DNA from: Pyrocephalus nanus
Lineage: Eukaryota > Chordata > Aves > Passeriformes > Tyrannidae
NCBI GenBank assembly: GCA_038380795.1
Contig: CM076267.1
Location: 20,296,001 to 20,360,000, forward strand
DNA: 64,000 nt
Reading direction: 5' to 3'
This document shows positions 61,801 to 64,000 of this stretch, piece after piece (position 1 is the stretch's first letter; every line of letters starts with the position of its first letter). The notes under the pieces are model-generated. The model had not been told where the DNA came from and ran no database searches. It worked only from the letters and a program-made list of their open reading frames with translations. The translations under genes and the position numbers were made by a program.

Positions 61801-64000
61801 TGAACAGTTGTAGTTGCATATATCCCAAAGCTTTGGGTGTATTCCTAGACATTTTCTCTACCATTTCACCATGTACAATATTTGAATGCTTTTGCCAGAT
61901 CCGTTAAGATGAAACAGTTTACCTTCCTCCAGAATTTTCCATAGGGTCCATTACTGTACCAGAATTTTAAATTAGATTAAACAGTTGGGTGACTCCATGT
62001 GCCACATGCTGTGCTGCCTTACAGTGATGAGTGCAGTAATTTCTGCCTTATTTTTGATGACATATTTGAAAAGGAACAGGAAGTGTATTAAACAGTTACA
62101 GGTGTCTTCCGTGCAGTGGTTTGATCAATCAAAACATTTGGAAAATCACCATTTAGAGGAAGTTTTCAATAAATATTGGGAGACAATATTTACATACTGT
62201 GAAATGTAAAATAGAAACTGTAGTTATTCCCATGGTTTGGAAAGTTCTTGTCATTTTGCTTTCTTAGACTGTAGGTAAATTTTCTGAAAACATTTGTTAA
62301 AACATTAAGTAATAGGAAAAAGTACCGTTGTCAGGGGGTTTTTTTATGAGCACCAAAAGCAAAGGCGTTCTAGATCATGAAAGAGAGCTAATGGAGGGGT
62401 TACTACATTTGAAAGATACTGAAGTTTGTCATAAACAAAGTTATATATTCAGGCAGTAAAATTACACAGTTCAAAAATACTTTTTAGTCAGACTTGTCAC
62501 AAATAAGAAGTCAACTTTGCAGTGATAAGAATGTCATTGATAAGATAGATAAAAAAATTATGAGATCCCCCTTGAATATTTTATTGCATCATTGCTATTT
62601 AAAAACTGTTATATGATTTTAAAATCCCTAACTACAACATACCTTAAAAGATGCTTGAACACCAGAAAATTGATATTGTCACTCACTTGAATCTATCCTT
62701 CCTTCCTCCCTCCCTCCCTCCCAAGCTACTTAAGTTACATCCATATGTAAATAACATGGCTATCTGAACTTGCTTTTGAAGCAAACAGCAATTTATTGTT
62801 AGTGTAACTTGCCCCATGTATCTGTCTGCTATCTGTTGAAATTATGTGCTGTCACAAGTTTTTTATGATAGATAAATTTTAAATCTGACTTTCATTAGTG
62901 CAACTCATAATAGCATTTGTCTTGTGAAAACTGGCATCGTTAAATTCAGTCATAAGGTGGAGGAAAAGTACTTTCTTCTTTTAAATACACCATGTTTTCC
63001 CATTCTTGCTAAATGGCATGACTCTTGGTATTTTGAAAGACTTGGCTAAAGAATTTGCATCATCACGTTGTTGAGAAAGTCACTGCATTAAAAATAACTC
63101 AGTAATACATAATCTCCTATCATTATTCAGAGTCAGCAGTGTCTCCAGTTGGTGAATATCTATGTCTTTGGTCCAGGACTTATTCCAGTGCTTCTGACTT
63201 CAGATGTCATTTTGTTCCCCTTTGATCTTTATTGACTATTTTAGTGGTTCTTTTTTCTTTCTTGTGACAACTGGAAGCTAATATCTAGAGATTAACTGGA
63301 GCTAATATTTGAAAATCATATTCTCCTGATTAAAAAAAAAGGGTCTTGCACAATTCCAACCTATGTAATTGCTTCTCCATGCTTTCTTCAGTATGAGGTT
63401 CACTGATCAGATTCTTCTCTTCATGTTTTAAAAAACATCTGATGGCTCTTCCCCGTGCTAATAATTAGTAGAATGGTTTGCTCAACCTGCCGATTCCCCT
63501 CAATCACAATGTAAACAGAGTAGCACCTGTAGAAGTATAACTTAATACCAAGACAACACATGGCAGTTAATAAATGAGAGCTGAGGTGTCATTTACTACC
63601 ATCTAACTATATGTTATTTCACATAATTGTTGGGTGCTATTCTTTGCAAGGGACAAATAAAAGTCAATATTGTTTAGTATGGGTCTGCTTCAGGCCTCTA
63701 AAACTGATCATAATCATTCCAATTAATTATTTATCATAATCATGTATATGCTCAAATATCTGTTGGTGACAGTTGTGTCATAATTTATGAGGAGAGCTGA
63801 GTATAACGGAGAATTTGGCCTGTTAGTTCTAAAGATACAGCTCTGAGCTAGAGAAAAACAGTGAAAGTACATATTGATTGTTAATTCAATTTTTTCTTCG
63901 TCACTCGGTTTTGCAGGTATTATTACCTTGCGTTCAAGGCACACGAGACTCCTGTTGGTAGCAGAGAAAACTGTCTTGCCATTTTGGAGAAATCTAAACT
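1769..64000 (+). CDS. MYO3B: MYO3B, class III unconventional myosin (internal part, 19 exons, joined)
   Basis: This is the coding part of a myosin with an N-terminal Ste20-like kinase, an ATP-driven actin motor that class III members use in actin protrusions such as hair-cell stereocilia and photoreceptor calycal processes (family knowledge). Coding join: 1769-1834, 12828-12983, 23709-23805, 24752-24868, 25718-25822, 28414-28497, 29166-29368, 29733-29831, 30438-30552, 30919-31045, 31190-31400, 32460-32607, 32852-33005, 34819-34907, 36428-36557, 50171-50250, 54390-54467, 56318-56523, 63917-64000. Phases agree at every junction, giving 2349 bases without a stop. Fragment residues 1-75 are the kinase end, 76-107 the linker, and 108 onward the motor, with P-loop at 187-194, switch I at 237-245 and switch II at 473-478. 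Segments such as [26 protein letters not shown] and KVMHDI match MYO3B as I remember it better than MYO3A. Both ends of the gene are outside the window. Confidence 0.96.
6982..7009. repeat. Perfect 10-bp inverted repeat
   Basis: GGAGGTCTCT at 6982-6991 is the exact reverse complement of AGAGACCTCC at 7000-7009, with an 8-base loop. It lies in a locally GC-richer stretch (about 6950-7380) that differs from the surrounding intron. This could be a degraded repeat or a chance hairpin. Confidence 0.6.
8484..8505. repeat. Poly-T tract
   Basis: T15, one C, then T6. On the minus strand this is a poly-A run, as left by retroposition, but no recognisable retroposed sequence adjoins it. A plain homopolymer is as likely. 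Confidence 0.8.
10594..10850 (+). mobile_element. CR1 LINE 3' fragment
   Basis: About 257 bp matching the 3' end of avian CR1 (chicken repeat 1) non-LTR retrotransposons in sense orientation. Recognisable blocks are GATAGGACAAAGGGTAATG, GAACAGGTTGCCCAGAGAGG, GATGCCCCATCCCTGGAAAC and AAGTCCCTTCCAAC, ending in ATTCTATGATTCT, the element's typical tail. The 5'-truncated form is usual for CR1. Open frames through it are relics of the element and not host genes. It is the strongest evidence here that the DNA is avian. Confidence 0.9.
12122..12151. repeat. Perfect 11-bp inverted repeat
   Basis: The arm TAAATTAGCAT (12122-12132) pairs perfectly with ATGCTAATTTA (12141-12151) across an 8-base loop. 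It lies about 680 bases upstream of the exon 2 acceptor. Chance formation in AT-rich DNA is possible. Confidence 0.6.
12828..12983 (+). CDS. MYO3B: MYO3B exon 2: kinase subdomain XI and end of kinase
   Basis: Completes the split Gln codon, then encodes [20 protein letters not shown] and on to KAKT, ending with AG of a split Arg codon (fragment residues 24-75). The Arg in EKRPS is the conserved subdomain XI arginine of protein kinases, and HPFI is the usual end of a Ste20-family kinase domain. A Gln-rich, probably helical segment ([11 protein letters not shown]) follows. Acceptor CTGTCACAG, donor GTACTG at 12984. The frame stays open past the donor for 47 codons. Confidence 0.97.
13938..13990 (+). 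repeat. G/T-rich tract with several G runs
   Basis: A stretch of GGG, GGGG, GG, GG, GG, GGGGG, GG and GGGGG runs separated by T-rich spacers on the coding strand, followed by a T-rich tail. At the two-G level it meets the usual quadruplex pattern. With three or more Gs per run the loops are long, so a stable quadruplex is uncertain. Confidence 0.55.
19174..19211. repeat. 15-bp direct repeat
   Basis: TCAAAGTGGCAGCTT occurs at 19174-19188 and again at 19197-19211, consistent with a small local tandem duplication of about 23 bp. Confidence 0.75.
19580..19595. repeat. Poly-A tract (A16)
   Basis: A run of 16 A within intron 2. No retroposed body is recognisable upstream, so it is listed as a simple repeat. 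Confidence 0.8.
20904..20939 (+). mobile_element. CR1-like 3' tail remnant
   Basis: GTCCCTTCCCACCCAAACC followed by ATTCTGTGATTCTATGA is very close to the terminal 35-40 bases of avian CR1 elements. Nothing clearly CR1-like remains upstream, so this is either a severely 5'-truncated copy or an old one whose body has decayed. Confidence 0.65.
23709..23805 (+). CDS. MYO3B: MYO3B exon 3: kinase-motor linker
   Basis: One base completes Arg 75, followed by 32 codons (fragment residues 76-107) beginning [12 protein letters not shown] and ending [10 protein letters not shown]. The basic RR-P-Y-H-V segment and acidic DDD cluster are the linker between kinase and motor; [10 protein letters not shown] leads into the motor N-terminus. 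This segment is one of the better discriminators for MYO3B over MYO3A. Acceptor CTTCCAG, donor GTACTG at 23806. Confidence 0.96.
23806..24751 (+). other. Intron 3 (946 bp)
   Basis: AT-rich intron with a local AT microsatellite at 24001-24064. Donor GTACTG, acceptor CTTCTCAG. Nothing else is seen. Confidence 0.9.
24001..24064. repeat. AT-rich microsatellite
   Basis: Three close copies of a TTTTGATATATACA unit separated and followed by (TA)n, indicating slippage and local duplication. Confidence 0.8.
24752..24868 (+). CDS. MYO3B: MYO3B exon 4: start of myosin motor
   Basis: Thirty-nine codons (residues 108-146), phase 0 at both ends. [20 protein letters not shown] is followed by [11 protein letters not shown], the conserved 'G-ILIA-NPF' block of the myosin upper 50K/N-terminal region. 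Acceptor CTTCTCAG, donor GTAAGA. Skipping would keep the frame but remove a core motif. Confidence 0.97.
24869..25717 (+). other. Intron 4 (849 bp)
   Basis: Ordinary intron sequence from donor GTAAGA to acceptor AAATTTAG. The acceptor has an unusually weak polypyrimidine tract. No other features are seen. Confidence 0.9.
25718..25822 (+). CDS. MYO3B: MYO3B exon 5: motor, before P-loop
   Basis: Thirty-five codons (residues 147-181), phase 0 at both ends: [20 protein letters not shown] then [25 protein letters not shown] is the conserved block before the P-loop in all myosins. Donor GTAAGA. The upstream AG is preceded by GTTCTTTAAATTT rather than a long pyrimidine run, but the protein match fixes the start. 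Confidence 0.97.
25823..28413 (+). other. Intron 5 (2.6 kb)
   Basis: Intron with no recognisable gene or element. It ends in TGTGTGTTCAG. Short open frames inside show no codon structure or similarity that I recognise. Confidence 0.85.
28414..28497 (+). CDS. MYO3B: MYO3B exon 6: P-loop exon
   Basis: Twenty-eight codons (residues 182-209), phase 0 at both ends. Contains the myosin Walker A/P-loop GESGAGKT at 187-194 with the catalytic Lys 193 and Thr 194, in context [19 protein letters not shown]. This loop binds the ATP phosphates. The exon length is a multiple of three, so skipping would give an in-frame motor-dead product. Donor GTATTT, acceptor TGTTCAG. Confidence 0.98.
28498..29165 (+). 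other. Intron 6 (668 bp)
   Basis: Short intron from donor GTATTT to acceptor TTCTGTCAAG. The acceptor is CAAG rather than CAG with the usual pyrimidine at -3. Nothing else is visible. Confidence 0.85.
29166..29368 (+). CDS. MYO3B: MYO3B exon 7: switch I exon
   Basis: Sixty-seven codons plus two bases (residues 210-277). It begins [20 protein letters not shown], carries switch [10 protein letters not shown] at 237-245 (ATP gamma-phosphate and Mg sensing), then [20 protein letters not shown] and RVIKQAV. The gap between P-loop and switch I is short, so loop 1 is minimal, as is usual for class III. The end is set by phase: donor GTAGGT at 29369 joins GT to G of exon 8 for Val; the alternative donor at 29373 would introduce TAG. 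Confidence 0.96.
29369..29732 (+). other. Intron 7 (364 bp)
   Basis: Short intron. Donor GTAGGT at 29369 overlaps a second potential donor GTATAT at 29373. The acceptor GTTTTTTTCCAG has a strong pyrimidine tract. Nothing else is seen. Confidence 0.9.
29733..29831 (+). CDS. MYO3B: MYO3B exon 8: motor upper 50K
   Basis: One base, 32 codons (residues 278-309), then two bases of Arg 310: [20 protein letters not shown] then [21 protein letters not shown] is the hallmark block after switch I in myosins. Acceptor TTTTTTCCAG, donor GTAACT. Confidence 0.97.
29832..30437 (+). other. Intron 8 (606 bp)
   Basis: Ordinary AT-rich intron, donor GTAACT, acceptor CTCTGTTTAG. No other features are seen. Confidence 0.9.
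30438..30552 (+). CDS. MYO3B: MYO3B exon 9: motor upper 50K
   Basis: Completes Arg 310, then 38 codons (residues 311-348): [20 protein letters not shown] then [18 protein letters not shown]. This is the helix region before the 'ILH-GNI' block; the KVMHDI sequence is MYO3B-like. Donor GTAAGA, acceptor TGTTTAG. Confidence 0.97.
30553..30918 (+). other. Intron 9 (366 bp)
   Basis: Short intron, donor GTAAGA, acceptor TCTTTTACAG. It has a T-rich run at 30841-30853. Nothing else is seen. Confidence 0.9.
30919..31045 (+). CDS. MYO3B: MYO3B exon 10: motor upper 50K
   Basis: Forty-two codons plus one base (residues 349-390): [20 protein letters not shown] then [20 protein letters not shown]. The IL-GILN-GNIEF block is the conserved myosin 'ILHLGNI' element. 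Acceptor TTTTACAG, donor GTAAAT. It is separated from exon 11 by only 144 bases. Confidence 0.97.
31190..31400 (+). CDS. MYO3B: MYO3B exon 11: cardiomyopathy-loop/TEDS exon, non-canonical GC donor
   Basis: Two bases, 69 codons (residues 392-460), then TG of Cys 461. It carries [20 protein letters not shown] and [20 protein letters not shown]. By counting 16 residues back from the conserved DAMSK, the TEDS-rule position is Glu 416, an acidic residue that in other myosins removes the need for activating phosphorylation there. The exon ends ATATG followed by GCAAGT, so the intron is GC-AG; no GT nearby keeps the frame. Confidence 0.95.
31401..32459 (+). other. Intron 11 (1.06 kb), GC-AG type
   Basis: Begins GCAAGT and ends CACATGCAG. 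A stretch around 31558-31622, including ACTGAAGTCAATGG, resembles the widespread ancient amniote repeat with 'TTGAAGTCAATGGGA' cores, but it is too short and diverged to be certain. Nothing else is seen. Confidence 0.85.
32460..32607 (+). CDS. MYO3B: MYO3B exon 12: switch II and relay helix
   Basis: Completes Cys 461, then 49 codons (residues 462-510): [20 protein letters not shown] then [20 protein letters not shown] and NQHIFALEQ. Switch II is DIFGFE at 473-478, and [15 protein letters not shown] is the relay helix that couples ATP state to the lever arm. All key residues are intact. Acceptor CATGCAG, donor GTAAAT. Confidence 0.98.
32608..32851 (+). other. Intron 12 (244 bp)
   Basis: Very short intron, donor GTAAAT, acceptor ACTTTTGTAG. 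Nothing else is seen. Confidence 0.9.
32852..33005 (+). CDS. MYO3B: MYO3B exon 13: relay loop, lower 50K
   Basis: Fifty-one codons plus one base (residues 511-561): [20 protein letters not shown] then [20 protein letters not shown] and [11 protein letters not shown]. The [16 protein letters not shown] block is conserved across myosins. Acceptor TTTTGTAG, donor GTATGT completing GTTG. Confidence 0.97.
33006..34818 (+). other. Intron 13 (1.8 kb)
   Basis: Intron with donor GTATGT and acceptor CAATCTCTAG. It contains a perfect 10-bp hairpin at 33781-33804. The minus-strand open frame at 34089-34379 (96 codons) shows nothing recognisable. Confidence 0.85.
33781..33804. repeat. Perfect 10-bp hairpin
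   Basis: GAACAAGTAC (33781-33790) and GTACTTGTTC (33795-33804) are exact reverse complements with a 4-base loop TATG. Confidence 0.75.
34819..34907 (+). CDS. MYO3B: MYO3B exon 14: lower 50K
   Basis: Two bases complete Asp 562, then 29 codons (residues 563-591): [20 protein letters not shown] then [17 protein letters not shown] is the conserved lower 50K block; the following exon supplies the V. Acceptor ATCTCTAG, donor GTAAGG. Confidence 0.97.
34908..36427 (+). other. Intron 14 (1.5 kb)
   Basis: Intron with donor GTAAGG and acceptor CCCACACTAG. It contains A14 at 35801-35814 and a short TATA-type microsatellite at 35836-35862. No gene is seen. Confidence 0.85.
35801..35862. repeat. Poly-A run and AT microsatellite
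   Basis: A14 at 35801-35814, then an AT-rich stretch with TATATATTATATATG from about 35836. Simple low-complexity DNA. Confidence 0.8.
36428..36557 (+). CDS. MYO3B: MYO3B exon 15: lower 50K, up to loop 2
   Basis: Forty-three codons plus one base (residues 592-634): [20 protein letters not shown] then [20 protein letters not shown] and [15 protein letters not shown] is the conserved myosin block before actin-binding loop 2. Acceptor CACACTAG, donor GTATTT. A 13.6 kb intron follows. Confidence 0.97.
39661..39704. repeat. Two adjacent perfect hairpins
   Basis: TTCCCATTC (39661-39669) pairs with GAATGGGAA (39675-39683) over a 5-base loop. Directly next, TATCCTGAT (39684-39692) pairs with ATCAGGATA (39696-39704) over a 3-base loop. 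GATAGAAT occurs three times in this neighbourhood, suggesting local template-switch duplication. Confidence 0.75.
41243..41264. repeat. Perfect 9-bp hairpin
   Basis: TTACCTCTT (41243-41251) pairs with AAGAGGTAA (41256-41264) over the loop AGAG. Confidence 0.65.
42081..42100. repeat. 10-bp tandem duplication
   Basis: TAGATCTTAA occurs twice in tandem, at 42081-42090 and 42091-42100. Confidence 0.8.
44464..44504. repeat. Perfect 12-bp inverted repeat
   Basis: TTAGTCAGGTCT (44464-44475) and AGACCTGACTAA (44493-44504) are exact reverse complements, with a 17-base spacer. The flank also carries several CAGCC/CAGTYRGTC-like words, so this may be part of a decayed repeat. Confidence 0.75.
45470..45491. 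repeat. Perfect 10-bp near-palindrome
   Basis: AGACTAAAGA (45470-45479) pairs with TCTTTAGTCT (45482-45491) around a central AA. Confidence 0.65.
50171..50250 (+). CDS. MYO3B: MYO3B exon 16: first loop 2 exon
   Basis: Two bases complete Gly 635, then 26 codons (residues 636-661): [20 protein letters not shown] then SAGRIK. This is the variable, Ser- and Arg-rich actin-binding loop 2, the least conserved part of the motor; in the paralogue MYO3A this loop is a target of the protein's own kinase (family knowledge). Here Ser/Thr residues lie next to Arg, but no site is demonstrated. The 80-bp length is not a multiple of three, so skipping would break the frame. Acceptor TTTTGAACAG, donor GTTAGT. 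Confidence 0.94.
50251..54389 (+). other. Intron 16 (4.1 kb)
   Basis: AT-rich intron, donor GTTAGT, acceptor TTGTCTTCCAG. The segment near 50466-50536 (including ATTTCAATGGGATCAAGG) resembles an old amniote interspersed repeat but is uncertain. No gene is seen. Confidence 0.85.
54390..54467 (+). CDS. MYO3B: MYO3B exon 17: second loop 2 exon
   Basis: Twenty-six codons (residues 662-687), phase 0 at both ends: [20 protein letters not shown] then MASYFR. The C-terminal part, [13 protein letters not shown], is the basic end of loop 2 that contacts actin, and leads to the conserved helix in exon 18. The symmetric 78-bp length would allow in-frame skipping and so a motor with altered loop 2, though this would remove conserved SYFR. 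Acceptor TCTTCCAG, donor GTACAG. Confidence 0.95.
54468..56317 (+). other. Intron 17 (1.85 kb)
   Basis: Intron with donor GTACAG and acceptor CTCCTCACTAG; T14 at 56109-56122. The minus-strand open frame at 55144-55596 (150 codons) resembles nothing I recognise and has no conserved neighbours. Confidence 0.85.
56318..56523 (+). CDS. MYO3B: MYO3B exon 18: actin-binding helix and SH1/SH2 region
   Basis: Sixty-eight codons plus AG of Arg 756 (residues 688-755). [20 protein letters not shown] and IKPND form the strongly conserved [10 protein letters not shown] block of the lower 50[21 protein letters not shown] is the SH2/SH1 helix region leading to the converter. The usual 'IRR-GF' is IRQKGY here. 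Acceptor CTCACTAG, donor GTAAGA. Confidence 0.98.
59179..59210. repeat. Adjacent palindromes
   Basis: GATTCACAT (59179-59187) and ATGTGAATC (59189-59197) form an inverted repeat around one base. TGTGAATTCACA at 59199-59210 is a perfect 12-bp palindrome made of the same words. The two probably arose by local duplication of a GTGAAT/ATTCAC unit. Confidence 0.75.
59614..59697. repeat. 28-bp tandem repeat, three perfect copies
   Basis: The unit beginning AAGGTCACTGTTAGTACACC and ending TAGTATAC is repeated at 59614-59641, 59642-59669 and 59670-59697 without a mismatch. Identity of the copies means the expansion is recent or conversion-maintained, and the copy number may vary between individuals. 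Each unit begins with the nuclear-receptor-like half site AAGGTCA. Confidence 0.95.
59722..59749. repeat. Perfect 12-bp hairpin
   Basis: CTTTATATAGTC (59722-59733) pairs exactly with GACTATATAAAG (59738-59749) over the loop TCCT. It is nested between the 28-bp tandem repeats and an inverted copy of their first 11 bases at 59753-59763. Confidence 0.9.
62697..62722. repeat. CCTT/CCTC polypyrimidine microsatellite
   Basis: (CCTT) followed by (CCTC) tetranucleotide repeats over about 26 bases on the + strand. A purine/pyrimidine-asymmetric tract, likely length-polymorphic. Confidence 0.85.
63917..64000 (+). CDS. MYO3B: MYO3B exon 19 (truncated by window edge): converter start
   Basis: One base completes Arg 756, then 27 codons and two bases to the window edge: [20 protein letters not shown] then AILEKSK. 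This follows SH1 and leads into the converter, where family members continue to the first IQ motif; that part lies outside. Acceptor GGTTTTGCAG. The exon's own end is not visible. Confidence 0.96.

Larger units (their letters stand above)
56524..63916 (+). other. Intron 18 (7.4 kb)
   Basis: Intron from donor GTAAGA to acceptor GGTTTTGCAG. It contains the composite 28-bp tandem and inverted repeat at 59613-59763, palindromes at 59179-59210 in a GC-richer patch (about 58920-59270), and a CCTT/CCTC tract at 62697-62722. No gene is supported. Confidence 0.85.

Noticed and set aside
1..64000. Assignment to the paralogue MYO3A
   Set aside because: Motor and linker segments ([35 protein letters not shown]) agree with MYO3B as remembered and differ from MYO3A. 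An alignment would settle it.
1..64000. CRISPR arrays, bacterial operons, prophage or endogenous retrovirus
   Set aside because: The only regular repeat is the directly adjacent 28-bp tandem at 59614-59697, which lacks spacers. No viral gag, pol or env motifs or paired LTRs were seen, and gene structure is plainly eukaryotic.

Overview
The window is vertebrate, almost certainly avian, genomic DNA carrying an internal part of one large intron-rich gene on the + strand. The AT-rich introns, GT-AG splice sites and low interspersed-repeat load fit a bird. The best taxonomic marker is a CR1 LINE 3' end at 10594-10850 ending in the characteristic TTCTATGATTCT tail, with a second short CR1-like tail at 20904-20939. 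The species cannot be named from this sequence.

The gene is MYO3B, class III myosin B, an actin motor with an N-terminal Ste20/GCK-type kinase. Nineteen coding exons can be placed by splice sites, unbroken phase and recognisable protein. They cover 2349 coding bases, read here as fragment residues 1-783. Exons 1-2 (1769-1834, 12828-12983) encode the end of the kinase domain. Exon 3 (23709-23805) encodes the kinase-motor linker. Exons 4-18 (24752-56523) encode most of the motor: P-loop GESGAGKT, switch [10 protein letters not shown], switch II DIFGFE, the relay region, loop 2 and the SH1/SH2 region. Exon 19 (63917 to the edge) starts the converter. The first kinase exons, the IQ motifs and the tail lie outside. 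No frameshift or stop interrupts the coding sequence, so the gene looks functional. I assign MYO3B rather than its paralogue MYO3A from remembered diagnostic segments of the family.

Layout: 10-11 kb introns surround the kinase end. A compact cluster of 13 exons fills 23.7-36.6 kb. A 13.6 kb intron then separates the motor core from the loop 2 exons, and a 7.4 kb intron precedes the converter. The introns hold CR1 remnants, homopolymer and AT microsatellites, several perfect short hairpins and a notable three-copy 28-bp tandem repeat. I see no second protein gene, RNA gene, promoter, CRISPR array or intact mobile element.

Points most worth a second look: a non-canonical GC-AG intron after exon 11, a tandem donor at exon 7 that would add a stop, a possible kinase-only read-through product after exon 2, and a composite tandem and inverted repeat at 59613-59763. 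I found no convincing undescribed biological system; most of the window is ordinary intron.
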